DNA from: Sphingopyxis sp. UBA6723
GTDB taxonomy: Bacteria > Pseudomonadota > Alphaproteobacteria > Sphingomonadales > Sphingomonadaceae
DNA length: 64,000 nucleotides
NCBI RefSeq assembly: GCF_002454115.1
Contig: NZ_DKIH01000009.1
Coordinates: 386,002 to 450,001 of the forward strand
Direction: 5' to 3'
The notes beneath the pieces were generated by a model. It was not told the DNA's origin. It ran no database searches and was given only the letters and a program-made list of their open reading frames with translations. Made by a program: the position numbers and the translations under genes. Every line of letters starts with the position of its first letter. Positions within the stretch are counted from its first letter, which is position 1. Of this stretch, positions 18,301 to 24,803 are shown piece by piece.

Positions 18301-18372
18301 GCGGCCAACAGCACCTATTCGGACCTGCTTGGCCGTGCCTTCCGCGTGGGCGTGCGGTTCAAACTGAAGTAA
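15343..18372 (+). CDS. TonB-dependent receptor
   Basis: An outer-membrane active-transport barrel of 1009 residues. A signal peptide ends near ALAQE. A TonB-box-like DQIIVTGSRV, a plug domain (LTVLTETEIESSS, then LRNLGAERTLILVNGKR and GSDAVAGVVNFVLN) and the large beta barrel follow, ending in GVRFKLK. This size and the LRNLG..RTLVLVNGKR style are typical of sphingomonad receptors for peptides or carbohydrates. The ATG at 15343 follows AAAGGGGA. The leader holds three strong hairpins and an intrinsic terminator follows. Proximity suggests it imports the substrate of the penicillin-acylase homologue or wall peptides. Confidence 0.92.
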   Translation: MRYLERNRRSLGRNSSFGVAMTALALVHSAPALAQEESTVAQATEADPGDQIIVTGSRVARDGFQAPTPLTVLTETEIESSSPSNNIADFVNTLPSLAGSTRPSNSRLNISSGQAGINALNLRNLGAERTLILVNGKRSVGSTITGLVDINTIPQALISSVEVVTGGASAAYGSDAVAGVVNFVLNNKYEGLKVEADSGITQYGDGFNYSASVAAGMAFAGGRGHVLLSGEIAHRDGIFDVNRDWNATGFVRITNPNYTASNGQPQFLIRRQVGAANSAPGSLITGSAGTTANSLRGLYFTNGGAINQFIYGPLTFPSPTGSSPPTLTQGGSWQVNDSGRRIGLDPEDDRYGVFGRVSFEVTDGIELFAEAAYNQQKVRFNAGPNLQTGILLNATGCTQTPVPITCNAFLLNALGADRLQGITSVTIATTSADLPGRGIDNKRKVQRYLVGAQGEFEAFGNAARWDIFGQYSRAELREQLRDIQNIARINAARDAAFAPAGSGFPAGSIQCLINVDANPNNNDAACVPLNRLGLGVADPAAIDYVLGDPYRDQVIEQTVVGANFSATPFATWAGDVSIAIGAEYRKEEVKGFVPDEFQPVPIRDANGNVTGATNRWSVGNYLPSFGSYDVKEAYLETVVPLGFGLEFNGAVRATDYSTAGYVTTWKVGATWQPIDDIRLRVTRSRDIRAPNLNDLFQAGTANSDSVSNPGFVNGTSPSFVPPGLPAQSGYAYSGFATGNTDLGPEKSNQWNIGGVFTPTFLPGFNLAVDYFNIKVNSGISAFSAQQIVNLCFLGEQAFCDAITTDPARTQEPARPYLIIETRPFNAASQKVRGIDIDASYRLPVGNAGAFTLRGLATRYLENRFDSGVPGTVVVDSTGVNGGQSSTPKWIYRVSASYDADDFGLTVTGRGVSAGKYVANGIECTTGCPTSNVNAPTYESNSIKGAFYVDLNVTQKFSAGGDARGEFFINVTNLLNADPILLPETGLAANSTYSDLLGRAFRVGVRFKLK

Positions 18373-18390
18373 TTCAAAGCGGGTGGGGGA

Positions 18391-18422
18391 AAAGGGAGGG
18401 CCAAAGCGGCTCTCCCTTTTTT
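18391..18422 (+). terminator. Intrinsic terminator of the TonB-receptor gene
   Basis: AAAGGGAGGGCC and GGCTCTCCCTTT form a 12-bp stem with one mismatch around AAAGC, followed by TTTT. Confidence 0.75.
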
Positions 18423-18424
18423 CG

Positions 18425-19696
18425 TCAGGTGACCGCGTCGCGCACCTGATGTTCGGGCAATTTCCACAAACCGCCGTCCATGATCGTGACCAATCGATCG
18501 ACCGCATCCCAGACATCGGCATAGCCGACATACAGCGGCGTAAAGCCGAAGCGAACCGTGTCGGGCGCGCGGAAATCGCCGATTACGCCGGCGGCGATCA
18601 GGGCGCGCATGATCGGATAGCCCTCGTCATGCGCGAATGACACCTGACTGCCGCGTGCCGCCGCCGCGCGCGGCGACACGAGCGTAAAGCCATGAGCGGC
18701 GCAACGCTGTTCGACCAGCTGGATAAACAGGTCGGTCAGCGCCATCGACTTGGCCCGGATCGCCGCCATGTCGGCCTGCAAATGAATATCGAGCCCGGTT
18801 TCGACGAGCGCCATGGACAGGATCGGCTGCGTGCCAACCAGAAACTGGCGCAGCCCCGGTTGCGGCCGATAATTTGGTTCAAAGGCAAAAGGTGCGGCAT
18901 GGCCCCACCACCCCGTGACCGGCTGCAACGCCCTGCCTTGATGCCGCGTTGCGGCGAACAGAAAGGCGGGCGAGCCTGGACCGCCGTTCAGATATTTATA
19001 GGTGCAACCGACCGCAAAATCGGCGCCCGCACCATTCAAATCAACCGGCATCGCCCCGGCGCTGTGACACAAATCCCAGATCGCCAGCGCGCCCGCCGCG
19101 TGGGCGCGCGCGGTGATCGCCGCCATGTCGTGGACATGCCCACTCTTGTAATGGACATGCGTAATCGCGACGGCGACGGTGTTTTCATCGATCGCGGCTG
19201 CAATCTCGTCTTTCTCGAACAGGCACACGGTCACCCGCCCGCCGGTCGCCGCGGCGACGCCCTCGGCGATATAATTGTTGGTCGGGAAATTGCTGCCTTC
19301 GAGGATCAGCACACCACGATCGGGCCGCATCGCGACCGCCGCCGACAAAATCTTGAACAGATTCTGACTGGTCGAATCGCAGACGATGACCTCGCCCGCG
19401 TTAGCGCCAATCAGCGGCGCCAGCTTGTCGCCCAGCCGTTCGGGCAAATCGAACCAGCCGGCGCTGTTCCAGCTCTTGATCAGGTCGGTGCCCCATTCTT
19501 GGGCCACAACCGCCTGCGCCCGCGCGGCTGCCGCCTTGGGCATCGCTCCGAGCGAATTGCCATCGAGATAGATCATCCCCTTGGGCAACACGAACTGGTC
19601 GCGCATCGGCGCCAACGCATCGGCACGGTCCATCGCCTCGCACCAGGCGCGGTCGGGTGTTGCGGGAATCGCTATCGAGGCAGCATCAAGCGTCAT
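18425..19696 (-). CDS. kynU: Kynureninase
   Basis: PLP-dependent hydrolase converting kynurenine to anthranilate and alanine (tryptophan catabolism). The 423-residue protein has family features in order: IYLDGNSLG, the segment SWNSAGWFDLPERLG, CDSTSQNLFK, the Asp-containing WDLCHSAGAMPVDL, and the PLP-lysine segment CTYKYLNGGPGSPAF. The later WWGHAAPFAF and RFGFTPLY also match. No kynurenine formamidase or tryptophan dioxygenase gene is adjacent, so the pathway partners lie outside the window. The gene ends within three bases of the TonB-receptor terminator. Confidence 0.93.
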   Translation of the reverse strand: MTLDAASIAIPATPDRAWCEAMDRADALAPMRDQFVLPKGMIYLDGNSLGAMPKAAAARAQAVVAQEWGTDLIKSWNSAGWFDLPERLGDKLAPLIGANAGEVIVCDSTSQNLFKILSAAVAMRPDRGVLILEGSNFPTNNYIAEGVAAATGGRVTVCLFEKDEIAAAIDENTVAVAITHVHYKSGHVHDMAAITARAHAAGALAIWDLCHSAGAMPVDLNGAGADFAVGCTYKYLNGGPGSPAFLFAATRHQGRALQPVTGWWGHAAPFAFEPNYRPQPGLRQFLVGTQPILSMALVETGLDIHLQADMAAIRAKSMALTDLFIQLVEQRCAAHGFTLVSPRAAAARGSQVSFAHDEGYPIMRALIAAGVIGDFRAPDTVRFGFTPLYVGYADVWDAVDRLVTIMDGGLWKLPEHQVRDAVT

Positions 19697-19853
19697 GGAA
19701 GCATATCACCTTTGTTCGGGCTCTTGCACCGGCGGGGTTGCCATAACCCTATCGCCTGCCCGGTTGGAAGTCGCGACGCACTACCGATTCATCTTGGCGC
19801 ACCGCCGCGTGCCGTCCTAAGGCTCATCGGACGATAAGGGAGACCCCGAGCCA

Positions 19854-21017
19854 ATGTCCGATACCCCGCCACAAAGCTATCCCGAAATCCGAGAGGCGGT
19901 GCGCCGGCTATGCGCCGGATTTCCGGGCGAGTATTGGCAAAGGCTGGACCGCGACCGCATCTATCCCACCGAATTTGTCCGCACCCTGACCGAAGCGGGT
20001 TTCCTGTCGGTGCTGATCCCCGAAGAATTTGGCGGGTCGGAGTTGGGTCTTGGCGCGGCGACCGCAGTGCTGGAGGAAATCCACCGTTCGGGCTGCAACG
20101 GCGGCGCTTGCCATGCGCAGATGTATACGATGGGGACACTGCTGAAGCACGGCTCGGCGGCGCAGAAGGCGGCCTATCTTCCCGACATCGCGCGCGGAGA
20201 CCTGCGCTTGCAAGCGTTCGGGGTAACCGAGCCGACCGCGGGCACTGACACCACCCGCATCCGCACCTTCGCCAAGCGGGTTGGCGATGATTATGTCGTC
20301 AACGGGCAGAAAATCTGGATCAGCCGCGCCGAACATTCGGACCTGATGATCCTGCTGTGCCGCACCACCCCACGCGAAGAATGCGCCAAAGCATCCGACG
20401 GAATGAGCGTGCTGCTGGTCGACATGCGCGAGGCGGTCGGAAACGGGCTGACGATCCGCCCCGTGCGCACGATGCTAAACCATGCGACGACCGAGCTGTT
20501 CTTCGACGACCTCAAAGTCCCTGCCGCCAATCTGGTCGGCGAGGAGGGTCAGGGTTTTCGCTATATCCTGTCAGGCATGAACGCCGAACGCATCCTGATC
20601 GCCGCCGAATGTATCGGCGACGGCCGCTTCTTCATCGACCGCGCCACCGCCTATGCCAAGGAGCGCGAGGTGTTCGGGCGGGCGATCGGCGAAAATCAGG
20701 GGGTACAGTTCCCGATCGCGCGCGCCTATGTCCAGCTCGCCGCCGCGGCGGAGATGGTCGACAAGGCGGCGCGGCTGTTCGACGCGGGACAGGACGGCGG
20801 GACCGAGGCGAATATGGCCAAGATGCTGGCGTCGGAGGCGAGCTGGTACGCCGCCGACATGTGCGTGCAAACGCATGGCGGGTTCGGCTTTGCCGAGGAA
20901 TATGACATCGAGCGCAAGTTCCGCGAGACGCGGCTGTATCAAGTCGCGCCGATCAGCACCAATTTGATCCTGAGCCATGTCGCGACCCACGCGCTTGGCT
21001 TGCCCAAAAGCTTCTGA
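19854..21017 (+). CDS. Acyl-CoA dehydrogenase family protein
   Basis: FAD enzyme introducing an alpha-beta double bond into acyl-CoA, 387 residues. Visible signatures are FGVTEPTAGTDT, the segment GQKIWISRAEHSD and the C-terminal THGGFGFAEEYDIERKFRE. The usual catalytic Glu of the YEGT segment is absent (LYQVAPIS). A Glu lies instead in MNAERILIAAE, the position used by isovaleryl- and long-chain acyl-CoA dehydrogenases. The substrate could therefore be a branched or unusual acyl-CoA. The following MaoC/HTD2-like gene starts 6 bases downstream, a common pairing in acyl-CoA breakdown. Confidence 0.88.
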   Translation: MSDTPPQSYPEIREAVRRLCAGFPGEYWQRLDRDRIYPTEFVRTLTEAGFLSVLIPEEFGGSELGLGAATAVLEEIHRSGCNGGACHAQMYTMGTLLKHGSAAQKAAYLPDIARGDLRLQAFGVTEPTAGTDTTRIRTFAKRVGDDYVVNGQKIWISRAEHSDLMILLCRTTPREECAKASDGMSVLLVDMREAVGNGLTIRPVRTMLNHATTELFFDDLKVPAANLVGEEGQGFRYILSGMNAERILIAAECIGDGRFFIDRATAYAKEREVFGRAIGENQGVQFPIARAYVQLAAAAEMVDKAARLFDAGQDGGTEANMAKMLASEASWYAADMCVQTHGGFGFAEEYDIERKFRETRLYQVAPISTNLILSHVATHALGLPKSF

Positions 21018-21023
21018 GCCGCA

Positions 21024-21857
21024 ATGGAGGATTATTCGGACTGGATCGGGCGGAGCGAAACGCGGCACGACGTTGCGACCGCAGCGCCGCTCGTCGGCCT
21101 CGCCGCGCTGCTCGACCATGACGCGGCGCCGCCCGCGACCGTGCCGCCGCTCGGCCACTGGCTCTATTTCCTGCCCGATGCGCGCCAGTCGGCGATCGGC
21201 GCGGACGGCCACCCGCGCCGCGACGAAACAGGCCTGCTGCCCCCCGTTCCCCTGCCCCGCCGGATGTGGGCCGGTGGTCGCGTCGAATTCCTCGCCCCGA
21301 TCGCGGTCGGCGCCGTGCTGACCCGCGTCACAACGATCGCGGCGATCCGCGCCAAGCGTGGCGCCAGCGGCGACTTGGTGTTCATAACCTTGCAGCACGA
21401 CATTGCCGCCGACGGCATCCCGGCGATCCGTGAGGAGCAGGATCTGGTGTATCGTGCACCCGCGGCTGGTTCAACCACTGCGAATCCCGTCAAGCCGGTG
21501 GAACCCGAACCCGCCGACGCGGTCCACCGCGTCACCGCCGACCCCGTCCTGCTGTTCCGCTATTCAGCGCTGACCTTCAACGCCCACCGCATCCATTACG
21601 ACCGCGACTATGCGCGCGATGTCGAAGGCTATGCCGGGCTTGTGGTCCATGGCCCGCTGATCGCCACGCTGCTGATCGATCATGCCCGGCGCGAGATGCC
21701 CGGCCTGGCGCCCGCACGCTTCAGCTTCCGCGCTGAAGCGCCGCTGATCGACGGCGCGCCCTTCGACCTCTGCCTCTCGCGCGATGGCAGCGGCGCTCGC
21801 TTGTGGGCTCGCGACGCAACGGGCCGGACAACGATGCGTGCCGACGTGCAGGGCTAG
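21024..21857 (+). CDS. MaoC/HTD2-like hydroxyacyl-thioester dehydratase
   Basis: A 277-residue double-hotdog protein resembling mesaconyl-C4-CoA hydratase and 3-hydroxyacyl-thioester dehydratase 2. The N-terminal half carries a FAS1-like dehydratase segment (RRMWAGGRVEFLAPI). The C-terminal half has the hydratase-like FRYSALTFNAHRIHYDRDYA, then LVVHGPLIATLL. It follows the acyl-CoA dehydrogenase after 6 bases, so the pair probably performs dehydrogenation and hydration of one acyl-CoA. No clear ribosome-binding site is seen, which suggests coupling to the upstream gene. Confidence 0.82.
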   Translation: MEDYSDWIGRSETRHDVATAAPLVGLAALLDHDAAPPATVPPLGHWLYFLPDARQSAIGADGHPRRDETGLLPPVPLPRRMWAGGRVEFLAPIAVGAVLTRVTTIAAIRAKRGASGDLVFITLQHDIAADGIPAIREEQDLVYRAPAAGSTTANPVKPVEPEPADAVHRVTADPVLLFRYSALTFNAHRIHYDRDYARDVEGYAGLVVHGPLIATLLIDHARREMPGLAPARFSFRAEAPLIDGAPFDLCLSRDGSGARLWARDATGRTTMRADVQG

Positions 21858-21878
21858 CTACCGGGATCGCACGGCGCC

Positions 21879-22823
21879 CTATCGCCGCGGCGCCCGATCC
21901 GGCGCTGCCAGCTCGGCTTCGGACGGCCAGTGACCCTGCGCATTTTCCGCAATGATCTCGCCCAGCAGCGCCTTGGCGCCCGCTTCGTCGCCTGCAAAGC
22001 GGCGCTCCATCGCGATCGCGAACTTGATCGTGCTGTCCTTGGTCGCTCCGACATCGGCGGGCTTCAGTCGTCCCTGCATGATCTGGACCGCTTGGTAATA
22101 GATGTCGTTCTCGATCAGTTTCAGCCCCGGCTCGATCGCGTCGATCGCGGCGCGCGCCTTGGCATGTTCGCCCATCTTGCGATAGGCGATATAGGTCCAA
22201 TAGGCGGTCGGCACGCGCATATCGTCGCGCGCAAAATCGGCCGCCAGCGCGAGCGATTTCGCCATGCCATCGACGACGGTCTGATAGTCACCGGTCGCGA
22301 AGCTGGTCTGCGCGTGATAATAAACGATATTGCCGCGATAGGTGCTGATCGTCAGCCCGATCGGATTGGGCAGCCCGTCGGGTTCGAAGCTGTCGGGGGT
22401 GTCGCCCATCAGCGCCAGCGCCTTGCTATAGTCCGCCAGCGCCGCGTCGAACTGCCGCGCGCGGGTCAGGTCGCGGGCGCGAAAGCGGTAGAGCTTGTAG
22501 CTGTTCGGAAACGCCTTCAGCCCCTCGGTGAACGCATCGACCGAATCGCAAATCCGCCCGGCATAATCGAGACGGCGCCCCAGCCAGATGTACGAATCCT
22601 CGCGGTCGGGCGCGATCCGCAGCGCGGCGCGCGCGATTTCGATATCCTGATCGAGCCGCTTTTGCGTCGCCTCCGAGAATTTCGGCAACGTCAGCGGCGT
22701 GCCGATCAGGCTGGTTGTGCATTGCCCGGCATCGGTGGCGGGCTGCGCCGCCACCGATGCCGGAGTCACCGACATCAGGAGTGCCAGCGCAGTCGCCGCG
22801 CTGCCCATCAGCCGCACGCTCAT
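21879..22823 (-). CDS. Exported TPR protein paired with an M19 dipeptidase homologue
   Basis: A 314-residue protein starting MSVRLMGSAATALALLMS, a signal peptide cleaved near VAAQPA. TPR-like helical repeats follow (IWLGRRLDYAGRICDSVDAF; AFPNSYKLYRFRARDL; FDAALADYSKALALMG). The ATG overlaps the dipeptidase stop by 4 bases, so the two are translationally coupled. A paralogue of similar length lies at 30433-31425, sharing FPNSxKLxR, RQFD and the region after YYHxxxxxFAxxDY. No enzymatic motif is seen. It may scaffold or recruit the dipeptidase in the periplasm. Confidence 0.8.
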   Translation of the reverse strand: MSVRLMGSAATALALLMSVTPASVAAQPATDAGQCTTSLIGTPLTLPKFSEATQKRLDQDIEIARAALRIAPDREDSYIWLGRRLDYAGRICDSVDAFTEGLKAFPNSYKLYRFRARDLTRARQFDAALADYSKALALMGDTPDSFEPDGLPNPIGLTISTYRGNIVYYHAQTSFATGDYQTVVDGMAKSLALAADFARDDMRVPTAYWTYIAYRKMGEHAKARAAIDAIEPGLKLIENDIYYQAVQIMQGRLKPADVGATKDSTIKFAIAMERRFAGDEAGAKALLGEIIAENAQGHWPSEAELAAPDRAPRR

Positions 22824-23899
22824 CCAACGACATCCTGATAGATGCGGCGGACGTTGGTCCCCATGATTTTTTCGACGTCGCTGGAGGCATAACCGAGTTT
22901 GCGCACCCCGTCCCACACCACTTCCATCCGGCGCGGGCCGTTGAGTTCGTCGATGAACAGCGGCCAGTCGTCGGCGTTGAAATTGGCGCCCTCTTCGCGC
23001 TTCAGCTCGGCGATATACGCGTCGGTCATTTCGACGACGCGGTGATCGCGGTCGCTGCCGATCGCGACATGATCGGCGCCCGCGACCTTCACCGCATGGT
23101 CGATATGGCGGAAATAATCGGCGAGCGCGCCTTGGCGCTTCGTCGTCAGGAACGGCCGCATCTGGCAAATCCCGACCACCCCGCCCTTCTGCGCGAGCAG
23201 CCGCAGATTGTCGTCGGTGGTGTTGCGGACATTCTTGTGCATCGCCATGCACGCGGTGTGCGAGATGATCACCGGATCCGCCGACGCGTTGATCGTGTCG
23301 GTCATCGTCTGCATATTCGCATGCGACAGGTCGATCAGCATCCCGACCTTGTTCATCCGTGCCACGACCTCGCGGCCGAAATGGGTCAAGCCATTGGCGC
23401 CCAATTCCTTGCACCCGGCGCCCGCCCAATTCTGGTCGTTGTAGGTGATCTGCGACGAGCGGACGCCCAGCTTGTAGAACAGGTCGATATTGTCGAGGTC
23501 GCGCCCGAACTGGGTCGTGTTCTGGAACAGATAATAGATCGCGATCTGGCCATTCCGGCGCGCGACGTCGATGTCGCTGGTGCGCGTCGCCTTCAGGAAC
23601 AGCGCCGGATTGGCGGCGATATGCGCGTCATGGTCGAGCACCGCCTGGATCGCGTCCTCATAGGCGTGCGCTTCGTAAGTCTTGGGGTCGCACAAGGTCA
23701 CCGTGATCGCGTCGAGTCCGCTGTCGCGCATCTGGCCGACCAGCGCCGCATCATATTCGAACCTGACTTCGCCCATCGCGTCAAAGGTCAGCGGGCGCGC
23801 GGTCTGCTTCGCCGCCAAAGCGGGTGCCATTGCCACGGCGGCTGACAGTGCCGCCCCCGAAAGCACAAATTGCCGTCTATCCACCGCCTCGACTCCCAA
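22820..23899 (-). CDS. M19 membrane-dipeptidase-family protein, Tat-type signal, atypical metal site
   Basis: A 359-residue renal-dipeptidase-family protein with a twin-arginine-like leader (DRRQFVLSGAALS). The family uses a two-zinc centre: HxD near the N-terminus, a bridging Glu, and two later His. The later His are visible (LIDLSHAN and IISHTACM). The N-terminal HxD is not found (RPLTFDAMGEVRFEYD) and the bridging-Glu position appears as Gln (YYLFQNTTQFG). The usual GSDFDG reads GSDRDH. It may be a divergent subgroup with altered metal binding or a non-peptidase role. It is the first gene of a two-gene unit with the TPR protein. Confidence 0.82.
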   Translation of the reverse strand: MGVEAVDRRQFVLSGAALSAAVAMAPALAAKQTARPLTFDAMGEVRFEYDAALVGQMRDSGLDAITVTLCDPKTYEAHAYEDAIQAVLDHDAHIAANPALFLKATRTSDIDVARRNGQIAIYYLFQNTTQFGRDLDNIDLFYKLGVRSSQITYNDQNWAGAGCKELGANGLTHFGREVVARMNKVGMLIDLSHANMQTMTDTINASADPVIISHTACMAMHKNVRNTTDDNLRLLAQKGGVVGICQMRPFLTTKRQGALADYFRHIDHAVKVAGADHVAIGSDRDHRVVEMTDAYIAELKREEGANFNADDWPLFIDELNGPRRMEVVWDGVRKLGYASSDVEKIMGTNVRRIYQDVVG

Positions 23900-23905
23900 T
23901 ATGTT

Positions 23906-23922
23906 CTATTGGAAATTTATAG
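23906..23922. promoter_or_regulatory. Operator candidate upstream of the M19 gene
   Basis: CTAT-TGGAAATTT-ATAG has 4-bp arms and carries, on the minus strand, AAATTTCCAATAG. A close match (AAATTTCCGATAG) lies before the XRE-cupin gene. It begins 6 bases upstream of the M19 ATG. Confidence 0.4.
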
Positions 23923-23985
23923 CCGATACGAAAATTATTGCAAGTGATGCGAAAGCCGGATCCCGGCTCACGACATCCGGCGCGA

Positions 23986-24609
23986 TCAGCCGGTGTTGAC
24001 CCACAGCACGACGGCGTCCTGTTCGCTCGTCGAATAGGCGGCGTGCTGCATGCTGCTGTCGATATAGACGCTGTCGCCGACGCCCAGGATCGCGGGCTCA
24101 TAATGCTCGGTCTGGAAACAGATCTCGCCCTCGAGCACGTACAGAAACTCTTCGCCGCTGTGCTGCGACCAGGTCTTGAAATCCTCAAGGCTGCGCGCCT
24201 TGATCGTGGTGACGAACGGCAGGATCTTCTTGTGCTTCAGCTCGACCGCGATCAGGCGGTGGTTATAGACCGGCGTCTCCATCGGTCGCCCCGCCCCCGC
24301 CAGCGTGATGCTGCGCCGTCCGGCGGCGTCCTGTCCGGTATTGCTGGCGAACAGTTCGGTAATGTCGATATCGAACCCCAGCGCCAGTTTCTGCACCACG
24401 TCAAAAGTCGGGGACATCTGGTCATTTTCGATCTTCGACAGCGTCGATGCGGCCAGCGAGGTCAGGCGCCCTGCATCCTCCAGCGTCATCCCGCGCTCGC
24501 GGCGCAGCTGGTGGAGTCGCCGCCCCAGATGAAACCCTTCGGTTCGGGGCCGTTTCGACTGACGAACGGCGCCCAGAATTTCCGGCTCATCTGCTGTTCT
24601 GGGGGGCAT
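23986..24609 (-). CDS. XRE-family regulator with C-terminal cupin domain
   Basis: A 207-residue DNA-binding regulator. The helix-turn-helix spans about residues 28-85 (LGRRLHQLRRERGMTLEDAG, then TSLAASTLSKIENDQMSPTF). A C-terminal cupin domain follows (HSGEEFLYVLEGEICF; LGVGDSVYIDSSMQHAAYS). This architecture is that of PuuR-like regulators of amine and amino-acid catabolism. It sits between the M19 operon and a TonB-receptor gene, and the motif AAATTTCC occurs before all three, so it is the obvious candidate to bind it. The effector is unknown. Confidence 0.87.
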   Translation of the reverse strand: MPPRTADEPEILGAVRQSKRPRTEGFHLGRRLHQLRRERGMTLEDAGRLTSLAASTLSKIENDQMSPTFDVVQKLALGFDIDITELFASNTGQDAAGRRSITLAGAGRPMETPVYNHRLIAVELKHKKILPFVTTIKARSLEDFKTWSQHSGEEFLYVLEGEICFQTEHYEPAILGVGDSVYIDSSMQHAAYSTSEQDAVVLWVNTG

Positions 24610-24712
24610 ATATCGGCGGTCCTTACCTTGGCCAAACAGTGCAAGATCGACGGGCTCGGGATTGGCTTTGGAGGGCCAGCCCCCCTGCCCGTATCACAAT
24701 CCTATAATGCAC

Positions 24713-24725
24713 AAATTTCCGATAG
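24713..24725. promoter_or_regulatory. Operator candidate upstream of the XRE-cupin regulator
   Basis: AAATTTCCGATAG, about 105 bases before the regulator start. It is part of the larger imperfect repeat CCTAT-N16-ATAGG at 24701-24726. It matches the motif before the M19 gene at 12 of 13 positions. Confidence 0.4.
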
Positions 24726-24803
24726 GCTACGGCGCTGACATTTCGCCCATGTCAGCGCCGCATGTGCCCACCGGAACAGTCTGTGCCTCGCGGATTGCGG
24801 GGA

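Noticed and set aside
22824..23429. N-terminal extension of the TPR protein inside the M19 gene
   Set aside because: The extension is out-of-frame sequence of the dipeptidase; the ATG at 22823 with a signal peptide is the natural start.
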